From assembly GCA_033807775.1 (NCBI GenBank), contig JAWVWS010001006.1, positions 434,001 to 498,000 on the forward strand: a stretch of 64,000 nt of DNA, in the 5' to 3' direction. The DNA is from Saussurea involucrata. Its lineage: Eukaryota; Streptophyta; Magnoliopsida; Asterales; Asteraceae. A program made the position numbers and the translations under genes. The notes below the pieces were generated by a model. That model saw only the letters and a program-made list of their open reading frames with translations, made no database searches and was not told where the DNA came from. This document shows, one piece after another, positions 46,067 through 57,475 of this stretch. Within the stretch, counting starts at the first letter, position 1; each line of letters starts with the position of its first letter.

Positions 46067-48366
46067 GATTAATGGATTTTAGGTACCCATTTGAAAATGG
46101 GTCCTGGAGGGTTAGGTTTAACACCTGGCTGAGGAGCCTGTTTTGAAGCAGGTTTTCTCTTGGGTGTAGGTTTAACCTCTGTTTGAGGAACCCGTTTTGA
46201 AATGGGTTTCCTTTCGTGTTTAGGTTTAACCTCTGATTGGGGACCCCGTTTTGAAATGGGCTTCTTTTTTTTTACGGGGTTTGCGTGTTGGTTTAGAATT
46301 ATAGACATGATAAGAACCAAACCAATCAGTTGAATTTCTAATGTCATCAAAGTCATTCCAACCACAACTAGAACAACATAAGCAATCATGCGATAATTGA
46401 ATCAATTGTTGAATTGAATAAAGTTTAATCAGAAAATTAACATCTTGTTCAACAAAATCATTCTTGTGATTCAAAGCACAATCATTCATGTTCATTCTAG
46501 GATAGAAAACAGTATTAAATGGCTTCGATGCCGCATTGTTCTCGATAGATTTCTTGGCTACCCACTTTGGTTTGTCTTGTTTAGCCCGACCATTTTTATC
46601 TGAAACAGCATTAACGGCATGGTCAGCAGAGTTTGAGTAGACAGGATTTTTATCAGTTGATCGACCGGTCTTTTTCCGCGGTTGTGATTGTTTTTTAGAA
46701 CAAGAATCAATTTTAGGAACCTTGATCACAGCCGGGGTCTTAGGTTTTGTAGAACATTCGCCTTTTTGAAAATTGACCGAGCGATTTACCGATGTTGAAA
46801 GAAAGTCGGTATGACTCGGAAGGGGTTTGTCAGATGGAAACGATTCAAACTCTTCATCTGAACTACCCTCGGAATTCATGAATTTAGAAAAATCGATATC
46901 CGGAATCGATGGACTAGGATTGATCGAGGGAGGTGAGGAACACTTGGTGTCTGTGTTTTTAGGAGAATCTGGTGCAGAAGCTAAGAAAATATCAGAGTTT
47001 TAGATTCTTTAAAACACACTCATCTTGAGTCTCATTGCCGTTTCGTGAAGAAGTTTTACCAATGAAAGCTTTACACGAAGATGTATCAGACGAGTCCGAG
47101 GAAGCTTCGGGTGAAATCATCTTTTCGTCTTGGAGTAGGTCAAACTTCTCTTGAAGTTGACCGTTTCTCACGTGCTCCTTCATCGCTTATGTTGCTAAAG
47201 CAGACAGTTTTGATGTGAGCCGATTGGTTTCGTTCTGAAGGATTTCCTGTCCCTCATCCGACACAGATTCGTTTTTTACGGATTTAAGATTCTCAAGTTC
47301 TGTTTTAAGCGCTTGCTTTTCCTTTTGAAAATTGGTTCTTTCCTTCTCGAGTGACTCCTCTAACTCGACTATTTTTGCTTCCAAAATGAGAGGAGGGACA
47401 TAGGGTTTAAACTCGTCCGTCTCAGTTTTGGGTTCAGATGCATTGGCCTCATCCTTTTTGGATGAATCATTGGGCGTCGCTACTTTATAGCCGTCATAGT
47501 AGTCATTCGAGAGGTATTTCTTTGGGTTTTTCTTGTATGAGTAGTTCATACGCTCATACGCAAAAGGAAGTTGCATTTTGGTGGTGTGTGCACGCTTATA
47601 TTCCTCAGTTTCCTCTTTTTTTCTCAGGTTCAAGAGGACCAGTCCATTTTATCTTATATGCAGGATACTTTTTGTCTAGACCGAGAAAACCAAAGTGATA
47701 AAGTGTCGATCTTTTGGTCAAAATCTTTTTCAAATACTGAGGGTTATCGTATCCGATTCCCCATTCCTTGCTGAAGTATGTGAATTCCTTGGGTTTATTC
47801 ATGTGAATGGTCTGATCAGTTTGACCTCTTTTGTGGAGTTTGGTTTCAAGATCAATTATTTTAGCAACAAACTCCTTGTGTTTGGTTTGGAGAGAAGAGC
47901 ATTGATAGACAATCTCTGCTTTCTCATTCTCACACTGATCAAACTTAACGGTTAATTCAGATATCTTGGCCCTTAAGTCCTTAGGTGCTATTGAAAGATT
48001 GGTACATTTTTCTTTTAAATTAGCATTTTCGGACTTGTATTTTTCAGTTATCCGCTTTTGAACATCTAGCTTTTCTGTTAACGAGTTAATTTGAAGCAGT
48101 TGTTCATTAGCGGTGGCCTTGTAAGAATCTATTCGTTCAACAAGAGGTTCCAACTGTTCGATTAAGCCTTGATGAATAGGTTCACATACCTGACACAGTC
48201 TTGCCTTTTCTGACGGAGGATAATGGTAGCCCATGAAAGCATCAGCATCTTCAGAATGAGCCAGCCAGTGGTCATCTTCAACAAATAGTGCTTCTCCTGC
48301 CTCTTTCTGTTCTGCTAGCAGGAGTTTGGCCTTGTAGTAGTGTGCGTTCTTCACAATGGGCTTTCT
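46067..48366 (-). pseudogene. Copia-C long linker with coiled coils between gag and protease
   Basis: About 760 codons lie between the gag zinc knuckle and protease, broken by frameshifts near 47620, 47185 and 46900. The first part (48200-47800) is a heptad-rich coiled coil (EQLLQINSLTEKLDVQ), and a second coiled coil lies at about 47390-47200. Basic KRVPQ/KRKP-type repeats (SEVKPKHERKPISKR) come near 46100-46260. No enzymatic motif. A shorter version occurs in Copia-B. Confidence 0.7.
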
Positions 48367-49477
48367 ACAATCCTTGGCGAAGTGACCCAATTTCCCGCAG
48401 TTGTAGCAAGTGACAGGTTCGTCCTTCTTCTTTGTCTCGGGCTTGCGATCTTCTTTCTCATTCTTCTCCTTCTTGTCAGGCTGCTTGTGTTCATCTGCCC
48501 TTTTCTTTCCTTCATACTTATCCTGATAATCATGGCGCTTGTTGGAAGAAGTGGAATAGTGTTGATTATTGGATGAAGGCTTCTTGAATAATTTCTTCTG
48601 CTGGAAGGATCTGGAGAGCAGGGCCATTGCTTTCTTCACAACAGTCAATTCAGGATCAGAATCGCTTTCTTCTTCTTCGGATTCTGGTTCGGATTCACTC
48701 GGCTCTTGGACTCGTTTGGATCGATGTCCGGAAGATTTGCCACGTTTTGAAGAAACAAGAGCGAGTGGATCAACAGGTGACTTGGAAGCGGACTTCTTGT
48801 TGCTCAGAATCTCCATGACTTCATCCTCGTCCTGAAGAAGCATCTCGTAGAGCTCATGGATTGCAATGTTCTCCATCAGGTGGTTGTGTTTGATGTGAGA
48901 AGCGAACACTTTCCATTCAGGCAAGAGGTTGTTTAGAAACTTGAGTGCATTCTCCGTATTTGATCGATTGATCTTGTTCTTTTGGAGCTCGTTCAGTAGG
49001 AAGCAAAAACGTTCATAAGTCTGGGAGAGTGATTCGCCGGCGCGCTGCTTAAAGCCATCAAACTTGGTTATGCAGCTGTTGATCTTCAGTTAGTTGCCGA
49101 CTTTGCTCCCACTCATCATCTTTGCTACCTGATCCCACATGCCCTTTGATGTGTACTTGTAGTTGTCAATGGCTGTGTAGATCGAATTTGGTAGATCCTG
49201 AACCAGATATCACGCCCTTTTCCTCGTCGCTCATATCCAAGTATTTCTTGGGCTCCCTTCGAGCTTAACCACCTTCTTCTTGTGCTGGAATGATATTCAC
49301 GGGTTCAGGTTGTGGACCATCAGTTAGAGCACGCCAGATGTACTCGTAGTTATCCTTCGACTCGATGAATATGAGGAATCTGTCCCGCCATTGGCTGTAT
49401 TCTTCCTGGTAGAGGCTCGGTGGCTTGGAATCGGTGCCGATAGCAAGAGCGTCACGAGACATCTTTGGTAGTTGCAC
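48367..49477 (-). pseudogene. Copia-C gag
   Basis: Start ATG near 49462 (MSRDALAIG), or MQLPKM at 49477. The gag entry block QEEYSQWRDRF is followed by WRALTDGPQP, then a frameshift near 49265. Downstream the UBN2-type domain (SQTYERFCFLLNEL, NLLPEWKVFASH) continues, with TAA at 49090-49092 where Q is expected (GN-stop-LKIN). One CCHC zinc knuckle (CYNCGKLGHFAKDC) is encoded at 48367-48408 behind a K/D/E-rich stretch. Confidence 0.88.
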
Positions 49478-50454
49478 TAATGTGATCTTCAGACGTTTGT
49501 TCGATTCAAAGTGGTATCCTAACGCAAGGCACTAAGAGTGATGTCCTAACGCGGGTTCTAAGAGTGATGTAGACTAAGACTGGTAAGATACTATCTAAAC
49601 AGAACTTACCGGATAGGAATCCGGATGAAATAGTGTCTGATCTGGAAGTGTCTGGATCAGATGTGTGTGAATTGTTCAGATAGCAGAAGTTTCCGGACAA
49701 GCTAAGGTTACCGGATAACAGGGAGTTACCGGATAGAAATTAGCTTACCGGATAGATAATAGATACCGGATAACTTGGTTACCGGATAAGATAAAACACA
49801 AACTTTCCGAATGAAATTGAAGACACGTACCGGATGAATGTACTTACCGGATAGCTGAGTGTCCGGGAAGAAATAGTATCCGGATGGAATTGTGTCCGGA
49901 AAGAAAAATCAATCGGAAACTTTTGGTTACCCGGATAAATTTGATTTACCGAGAACGTTTAGTTACCGGATCGATTTTATCCGGAAAGTAGCGAGAAAAT
50001 AAGACTTACCCGGGAAGTAATGAGATGTTCCGGAAACTGCTGTTGTGGTATCCGGAAACAGCGGTTGTGACTAAAAGGTTCGATTGGAATGCGATTAGGG
50101 TTGCCCAAAGTGACTCCTGAAAGATTAGAAACCTTCCAAAACAACGAAATAACACTACCCTAATCGATTTTGAAGCAAAACAACAAGATTTGGATGAAAA
50201 TTTTGATGTTTTCAATAAACATAGACCAAAAACTTGTATATTTGATTTTGCTTAAAATCTATTCAAATGATCGAATTAGAAGCAGAAAATTTGCAGAAAC
50301 GCTTATAATGATGATGCTAATAGAATGCAAAAAACAGAAACTAGCAATTTTGACAGAATCAAAATATGAAGTTTTATGCCAAGAACACAGTCGACTAAAG
50401 TTTGATAAATCTTACCAGAAACCTTTGAATCACCTTGAATCGAATCGTCTGTAT
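49478..50454 (-). other. Copia-C leader between PBS and gag
   Basis: Non-coding. From about 49605 to 50050 the motif CCGGA (often ACCGGATA or TCCGGAAA) recurs about 17 times. The remainder is A/T-rich. Confidence 0.7.
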
Positions 50455-50468
50455 GCTCTGATACCAAT

Positions 50469-50760
50469 TGTGAGTTCCAGATTAGTGCATACAATCGAGA
50501 GATCAATAGAATAATAACAAATCAATATGATCTCAACTAGTCATCCATATCACTTTGATTAATCTTCAGAGAATTACAATATGTGTGATAAAGACGATAA
50601 TGACGATTGTAAAGATTAACCTATTTTCTAAACAAAATAAGCTATTTAAACTTAGGGCCTAAACTATCAAGCTCATGGCCCATATAAACATTTAAGCCCA
50701 AATAACAACATTTACATAATAAACCTTTTAACTTCTATTCAACATTAATTATCCCTAACA
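50469..50760 (-). repeat. Copia-C 5' LTR (right copy)
   Basis: 292 bp. It is adjacent to the PBS (50455-50466) and is followed by GTAAT outside the element. Confidence 0.92.
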
Positions 50761-52084
50761 GTAATTGTCCTTTCTTCTTTTCTTCAATTTTATTTAGGAA
50801 ATAGAAGTTACCACCCCAAAATCAACTGTGTTATATCCTATAAAAATATCTGGTTTACATTACAAATGTTCATTTATTGGTTGTGTTATTTTTCTTCTCA
50901 AGACGATTGTTGCATTTTTACGGTGTTTGAAAGAGTCTTTGATGTGATTATTTTGTGTAAAAAATGTGGATTCTTTGGTGTAGGATGCCAATGTATCGAA
51001 AATTGAAGCGCACCCTCATCATCTACTTATGATGTCATAAATAGAGGCTAAAAAGAGCAACAAATGTTGTTTCTTTGATATGTCTCGTGGTTCATAGAGG
51101 CTATGTTTGAAGGGTTTTATTGTTATGCACCGTCTCAACATGAGTTGCATTTCTCAACCAGATGGGTTGCATTTCTCGACTTTTTTCTGCATCGCGCGCA
51201 AGACTGTGGTTGTTTCTTGGGGTCCACAGGCGTGTCGGGATAACCTACGTGCAGTTGATTGCAGCACGACGGCTATAAATTCAGCTGGTATTTTTGTGTC
51301 CTTTACAATAACTATTTAGAATAGAAATGAAGTTGTTTCTGTCGCTAATGGATTTTGTTATTGGAACTTTGTGTAGGTAAGTGGGATTTTTCGTTCTTCA
51401 ATAGTTTTCAAGTGTTATGATTTCAGAAGGATTGACTAATCAAGTAGGTTGGGGGCATGTATGGAACTGATTTGCATGTCCATTGAGCTGTGAAACCAGG
51501 CAAGTCAATGTGCTTAGACACTTATGTTAACAGAGGACTAACATAATTTTTTCCCTTCACATTTACAGCTTTTATAAAATGGATTAGTTTTGTTTTAAAA
51601 AATCCATAAATTGAAGCCTTCCCTGAATTCATCATAACTTTTGGTTTACACTCATTATAAATGACTCACAGGAAGAACCAACAAAAAAGAGCAAATGGAA
51701 TACGTAGATTAAGCCGAATGTTGAACATTGCCTAATATTGTGTATTGGTAATCATCATTTCAAATCATACAACACAACTTGAGGCACTGATCTTTTGATT
51801 ACTCACCATTAGGGTAAATTTCCGAATTCTATATAAACATGAAAATTTGTTTTGAAGAAAAAGATAAAACTTGCATCAATTTATTTTGCACAAATCTGGA
51901 CATTTTTTTGAAGGCATTTTCTGCTTTATTTCAAGGACTAAACACACTTTTGCATATGTATCAATATATGTTATTCACATGTTTTTCTACATGTTTTATC
52001 AACTTATGACATTGAGGACGCTGTAGATCAGCATGCATATTTGTATATATAATGTACATTAGTTAAGGTTGTAATGCATACATG
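50761..52084. other. Region without a supportable gene
   Basis: AT-rich host or old repeat DNA that was continuous with 37989 before Copia-C inserted. A short open stretch (51107-51319) matches no family I know. The last five bases (ACATG, 52080-52084) are the target of the MYB element. Confidence 0.5.
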
Positions 52085-52106
52085 TGTTGGAAGAAATAGA
52101 AGATAA

Positions 52107-52186
<80 letters not shown>

Positions 52187-52396
52187 TGAAAATATGATCT
52201 TCTATTCAACAACTAAAACTGACACATACATAAGTATATATACTACTTGAAAAGTCACTATTAACCAACACATCGGTTGGGATATAACCGACCCATAATT
52301 TACAACTTGACACACAAACTCTAAACTAATTACATAACACACCCTAAACTTTAATTACAACATAAACCTCTAAAGTTTAACTTATGATTTCTAACA
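52085..52396 (-). repeat. MYB element 3' LTR (left copy)
   Basis: 312 bp. It contains a (TA)n run at about 52112-52186, longer than in the right LTR, and the inverted MYB-type pair CGGTT/AACCG at 52274-52290. Confidence 0.9.
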
Positions 52397-52436
52397 TTCC
52401 CCCGTAATTAAGTTAAACTTTTGTGTAATTCCATCT

Positions 52437-53099
52437 TCACTTTTCGAATTTCTGCAGAAAATCAATCTCTAAAACATCATCGTCCCAAATCTTATCAATG
52501 GAGACGGCATCACCCACATTCATAAAATCAAACCAAACACCTTTTGAAGCTTCACTTTCATCCTTCAACAAACACATCTCCAAATTCTTTTCCTTTGGAG
52601 ACCGAATCTTTCTCGAAAAACAACTTGACTCAACCTCTTTTCCAACATGTTGAGTTTCATCACTTTTGGACGTAAAACCATAAAACATTTTTTTCAATCT
52701 TCGATGCCACAAATTCTTCACATCACTATCGTTTCTCCCGGGCAACCATTTTGCTATCTTTGCCCACTTATTTCCGAGATGTTTTTGTAACCAAATCACC
52801 GCTCGTTCTTCCTCTTTGGAGAATAAAATTCCCTTCTTCAAATTGGGTTGAAGTCCATTAACCCATCGTAACCGGCAAGACTTTCCTGATCGATTTAACA
52901 ATCCTTGGGAGAGAAGAAGGTTCCACTTTCTTGGTCCATGAACCCTTACGTGTTCATTCAAGATTTTATCTTCAATATCATTCCATAGCCCTTTCTTAAT
53001 TTTTTCTTGAATTCTTGGTGACTTGATCCATCCAACACTTTTGTTCATCCCAGGACTTCTCATCCTTTTAATTGAATCCAATCCAATATTATCCATCAT
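52437..53099 (-). CDS. R2R3-MYB transcription factor, DUO1-like, encoded inside an LTR element
   Basis: 220 residues, intact and without introns. R2 spans about residues 35-84 with tryptophans W39, W59 and W79, and R3 spans about 88-137 with F93 (or I91), W112 and W131 at normal spacing, so the DNA-binding domain is complete. GLL.R.GKSCRLRWVN, FS.EEER.VI.LQ and GNKWAKIA resemble the DUO1 (MYB125) group of male-germline MYBs; the subgroup call is from memory. The C-terminal 80 residues are acidic and may activate transcription. A TGA lies directly before the first ATG, which fixes the start. The stop is 40 bases from the left LTR. It should be transcribed from the right LTR. Lack of introns fits capture through RNA. 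Confidence 0.88.
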   Translation of the reverse strand: MMDNIGLDSIKRMRSPGMNKSVGWIKSPRIQEKIKKGLWNDIEDKILNEHVRVHGPRKWNLLLSQGLLNRSGKSCRLRWVNGLQPNLKKGILFSKEEERAVIWLQKHLGNKWAKIAKWLPGRNDSDVKNLWHRRLKKMFYGFTSKSDETQHVGKEVESSCFSRKIRSPKEKNLEMCLLKDESEASKGVWFDFMNVGDAVSIDKIWDDDVLEIDFLQKFEK

Positions 53100-53412
53100 T
53101 CAATCTATTTCCCTGGTATTCGCAAATCTTTACAGCAATACAGACTTTGTATCTTTTATCTTCTACCTTCTGTTCTTGCAACCCGTAACCCACAGAACCC
53201 ACAATTCTTGTTTTCTCTTTTCCTTCAAGATCCACAGAATATTGTGGCTCTGATTGTTTGAATACTTCAACAGAAAAACAACCCTGTTTTCCTGTTTTCT
53301 GCCTTCTTCGAACACCAACAGCAAACAGAAAACAAAATCACTGCATAACTTTTATCTTTCTGTTTGATTTCAATGCCCCAGAATCATCAAAGCCTGAGGC
53401 TCTGATACCACA
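53100..53412 (-). promoter_or_regulatory. Leader and PBS of the MYB element
   Basis: The PBS TGGTATCAGAGCC (minus) is at about 53398-53410, two bases inside the right LTR. The rest of the 300-base leader has no gag-like sequence and several stops in all frames. Confidence 0.8.
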
Positions 53413-53670
53413 TGTTGGAAGAAATAGAAGCTAAAACAATATATATATATATATATATACTGAAAATATGATCTTCTATTCAACAACTAAAACTGACACA
53501 TACATAAGTATATATACTACTTGAAAAGTCACTATTAACCAACACATCGGTTGGGATATAACCGACCCATAATTTACAACTTGACACACAAACTCTAAAC
53601 TAATTACATAACACACCCTAAACTTTAATTACAACATAAACCTCTAAAGTTTAACTTATGATTTCTAACA
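53413..53670 (-). repeat. MYB element 5' LTR (right copy)
   Basis: 258 bp. In element sense it has TATATATAC-type TATA sequence about 100 bases before its end and the inverted MYB-type pair CGGTT/AACCG (53548-53564) upstream of that. The short TA run is at about 53440-53460. Confidence 0.9.
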
Positions 53671-53675
53671 ACATG

Positions 53676-54020
53676 TCGTGCAACAACATACATGATTTTG
53701 CATACACACTTGCATACACGGGGATCTTGAATTTGTATAATGTCATGCAAGTTGATGTTCAAATTGCACCAACTCCAGAAGTTATGATTGCTCCAATTTT
53801 TTACGTTGAAGTTGGGCAACGAAAATGGAAGCTGATAATGTTCATGTTGAAGCAGCAAGTTGATAAGATAGTCCATATTCAACTCTATCTAAAGATATGA
53901 GCCTTAGATTAAACGTGTTGGACTACTAAGATTGGTTCTCTAATTTCGACAATATTTATAGGTCTCAAATAAACTGTATTAGAGATGGGTAGCATATCTT
54001 GTCCCCAAGAAAAATGTGTA
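53676..54020. other. Short spacer before the Helitron
   Basis: Low-complexity sequence with weak ORFs on both strands (80 residues plus, 85 minus) and no recognised family. The last base before the Helitron is A, as Helitron targets require. Confidence 0.45.
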
Positions 54021-57000
54021 TCTATACTATCTTATAATACACTTAACCCCCAAACTCTTAAAAACAACCTCTCAAGCCATATGTACCATCCTTTAATGCA
54101 TAATTACTTAATTTTTAGAGAGAGAACTTTCAAACCCGGTACAATTATGTTTTAAAGGTCTGCAACACTTTTATCAAGAAGGCGTGCAACACTTTTATCA
54201 AGAAGGCCATTCAAATTTCAAGACGACTCTTCATGGCGCCCTCCCTCCACACACGCACGCCTTTTATGCTCATTCAAATCGGATACAATCATGTAACAGC
54301 TTAGGGTTTCTTCTCAAGCAAAGTTTCAGGTACGTTTGATTTTAGGGTTCACGATTTTTCAAATTTTTTTGTGGATGTGGTTCGATGTTTCTTCGATTTT
54401 GGTTTCTGATCGATTGCTTTCGATGTTTCTTCGATTTTGGTTTCATGCTACCCTGTTAAAATTCGAAACCCAAAATCGATTTTTGTTATCTGTGGTTTTC
54501 ATGCTACCCTCTTAAAGTTAGAAACCCAAAATCGATTTTTGTTATCTGTGGTTTTCATGCTACCCTCTTAAAGGTAGAAACCCAAAACGAGCTTTGAAGT
54601 GGTTGAGATAAATTCTCTGCTAATCCCCTCAGCAAAAAGAGGACTGCTCTTGTTAGTATACAACCCAAAATTACACAAAATGCTGAAATTGTAGAATTTT
54701 GGAAAAGAAAATGAAAAATATGTGTTTATTTATTCTTCCTGGTTTTGATGAGGAAAAGTCTCATCAAGTTCGTACAGTTTCTTTGTTTTGATCATCTTTG
54801 TTTGTGATTTTTTAAGGGGATGTGTGATCATTTTATACTTTTTTCTATCTTATGGCTTGCTTTAAATTCATTACGATCTCTGTCATTCAACTATGCTTGA
54901 TGTCAATTTTTTGTTTTAGTTTTTAGGTTGCTTGAGTAGTTCAATTTTTAAATTGTAGTCAACACATGTGCAAAAGATTTGCAAAGTATAATGAGTTGAA
55001 GAGTCTGTTCCCAAGAAACCAACTAAACTTACAGGGTGAGAGTCTTCTACATCATTTACCAAGGTTAATCTCTTGATCCTTGCTACCCATTTTACCATGT
55101 AGGATTCTCGGTTCTTTTCATGCTCACGTGGTACGGTTAGTGGCACCTGGTAAATGCTTACTCCGTTACTCGGTTCTTTAGAGTCCGTTTATCAAGCGCT
55201 GACTGGGTAAGTGCTTTCTTTCCGAAACATGGGTAAGCATGGTACTCGCTGTTTAAAAGATACCAATTCTATATACCTGTGAACGAGAATAGTAAACGGC
55301 TAACTAATCCATTAAATATTTACTTGTCTAATTTTAACTGATATGTTTTTTTGTAGGTTTTATCACTAGACAACAGAGTATGTGCTGGTTTCAAGCGGCA
55401 GTTGCTACTTTCAAGAACAGTGTCTTTCTGGCTGTTTGATATGTTGTCTAGATATGAAACAAGTGAACCCTGAAGAGAGGGTTGCTGCCTTGCTGGTATG
55501 GTTTCATTTTTTGTCAAGGACGCGTCCCTATTTACTGTTTTTACTCATTTTGGTGTTGTAGTTTTTGATAACCACTTTAGTTTATTGTAGTTGGCGTATG
55601 CAATTGGATTCTTCTTTAGTTGATGATAGCTGATTTTTCATTTTCTGTTGATTTAGTAAATTTTATTTGATTGGAGTTGTGGAAGAATGTTATGTGTGGG
55701 TTGTGTTTTATTATTAAATGTTGGTTAATCGGTTTTGGATTCTTTATGATATGTATATTGATTGCCATGACCAACCTTTTTGTTCACTTGGCAAACATAT
55801 GTCATTTGTTTTCCTCATTTAGCAGATTTCGATTATGGGTTGCATTGTTAATTGTCCACTACAACCTGTTATTGTGTTCAGGACAATTGTTAATTGTTAT
55901 TGTGTTCCCAATCCCAAATCTCCATGATTGTTATTTTCTTTTGACAAATGGTCGTAACTCGTACGTTTGATCTAAAATGACATATGACAAAATGTATGTA
56001 TGTTAATACTGATTGACAACAGAATCAACGAATTGAGCATTTGATGCCCTCCAGGTGCACAGAAGAGTTCAAAAGAGAGTTAAAAAGGAAGTTCTAATGT
56101 GTTGACATCTATGGGTACATCACAAGTTGGACTAAAAGGAAAAGCACTAGGACTGCAGCAGGAGGCTATTCACTTTGGGTGTTGGGTCTTATGTTCCTAA
56201 GGTAGTATCAAATTTCTATAGAACCAGAAAGTATGTTAAAACAGACGAATTTTGATGCCCTGTGTGTGATAATCCAATCGGTGGGATCCCTACACAAATA
56301 TCTTTTTGCCTCTTATTTGATTAGGTTAGTGTAGTTCTCTTATTGTGATTTCGATTGTAATCTTGAATGTAATCATGCTATTATAATTATGTTACTTTAA
56401 TGTAATCATACTATAAGTTTGAGAAACTAATTGAAGTTAGTGAATCATAATATGATTATGTTACTATACATCTGCTTGTCCTTATATTTTGGATTTTAAA
56501 ATGTTTTATGGTATTAAGTTTGGGAGGAAAAAGGAATTCACAGCCTTTTTTCAGATTTGTATGTCGTTTTTTGCGACCTCTTTTTATGTAACAGCAGGCC
56601 CAGGATCAACCGAAACCAAAGATTAGAAACAATGAATTAGTGTTGCAAGTAAGTTGAAGCTTTCAATGAGAGTGTTATTATTTTTATGGTAACAGGCAAT
56701 TATGCATAAAAATGGTAGAGTACGGAGTTACATGCTTGCTTACCTTTAGTAGAAGCAGTTCAACCAAATCCGTAATTACATGTTCTTTTTAAAAAAGATT
56801 ATCTCATGTTTTTGGCTGAAAACAGGGGCTTTGATGAGTGGAAATGAGTTGTTGTTGGAGTTGGGCCAAATACACAACATATATAGGGGCAAAATGATAT
56901 AAAAAACAAAACAAAGAGAAACACATAAAACATGACATTCATATACCACCAATAGTTTGACAAGGTTGATTTCTGGTGAGAATGAAATTTTGGATCAATC

Positions 57001-57475
57001 CTGATTGAAGATCAACAATAATGAGACGTGAGACGCGGCACCGGATCAACACTAACAATCAAATGTTATCCTATGTGCTTGATAATGGTCGTGAGGTAAA
57101 TGTTATCATATGTGCTTTTTTATGATTCTTTATAATCAATCTATCTAAGAAGCAATAAATTTTTCTAAAGGATTAATTTTGTAATTTAAATGATAAGTTG
57201 CTAACAATTAAGAATAGAGGCCATCAAAAAAAGATTAATTATGTAAATATGAGGATAATACATGACTGTATCACCTTTAATTTAAAGTATGAACTATGAT
57301 GCACTTGGTACTTGACATTATGCCACAAATAAAAACATGATAAAGCAATCAAAGAACCGTCACATTTTTTTCATCATGTTCCATTGTGTGGCTACACAAA
57401 GTTTTTGCATCCCGCTGCATTACGTAGCTACACAAAAATTTTGCATCCCGCTGCATTGCGCGGGTACACAGCTAG
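54021..57475 (+). mobile_element. Non-autonomous Helitron
   Basis: The left end TCTATACTATCTTATAATAC is the usual start of plant Helitrons. The right end has a GC hairpin (CCCGC...GCGGG within 57447-57464), then TACACAG and CTAG at 57472-57475. It sits between host A and T, as Helitrons do, with no target duplication. The 3455 bp body has no RepHel helicase. It holds a duplicated 23 bp unit near 54160-54210, three tandem copies of about 62 bp near 54440-54590 and several exon-like scraps without a recognised family. A near copy of the 3' hairpin region lies about 45 bp upstream (57395-57435). Confidence 0.85.
54440..54592 (+). repeat. Tandem repeat, about 62 bp, 2.5 to 3 copies
   Basis: Units contain TTTTCATGCTACCCTCTTAA and GAAACCCAAAATCGATTTTT and lie head to tail within the Helitron. 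Confidence 0.8.

Larger units (their letters stand above)
37990..50760 (-). mobile_element. Copia-C: SIRE-like Copia element with short LTRs, TSD GTAAT
   Basis: Minus-strand element with LTRs at 37990-38271 (282 bp) and 50469-50760 (292 bp), starting TGTTAGGGATAA and ending GGAACTCACA in element sense. GTAAT occurs at 37985-37989 and 50761-50765. The PBS is at 50455-50466 and the PPT AAAGGGGGAGAT at 38272-38283. All Copia domains are present in order, followed by a 1018-codon extra ORF. The left LTR lacks 10 bases of the right one and differs by about eight bases. Many stops and frameshifts show it is inactive. Confidence 0.93.
52085..53670 (-). mobile_element. Mini LTR retrotransposon carrying an R2R3-MYB gene, TSD ACATG
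   Basis: Element of 1586 bp. LTRs at 52085-52396 and 53413-53670 begin TGTTAGAAATC and end CTTCCAACA in element sense. ACATG flanks both ends (52080-52084, 53671-53675). The PBS TGGTATCAGAGCC sits just inside the right LTR and a purine tract ACGGGGGAA abuts the left LTR. Outside the TA run the LTRs differ by one base that I can see, so insertion is recent. There is no gag, protease, RT or integrase. The only long ORF, in sense with the element, is an R2R3-MYB protein. This is a non-autonomous, TRIM-like element with a captured gene. Confidence 0.92.

Noticed and set aside
52437..53099. The MYB ORF as an ordinary chromosomal gene that happens to lie near repeats
   Set aside because: It is enclosed by two near-identical LTRs, a PBS, a purine tract and one exact target duplication, all oriented with the ORF.
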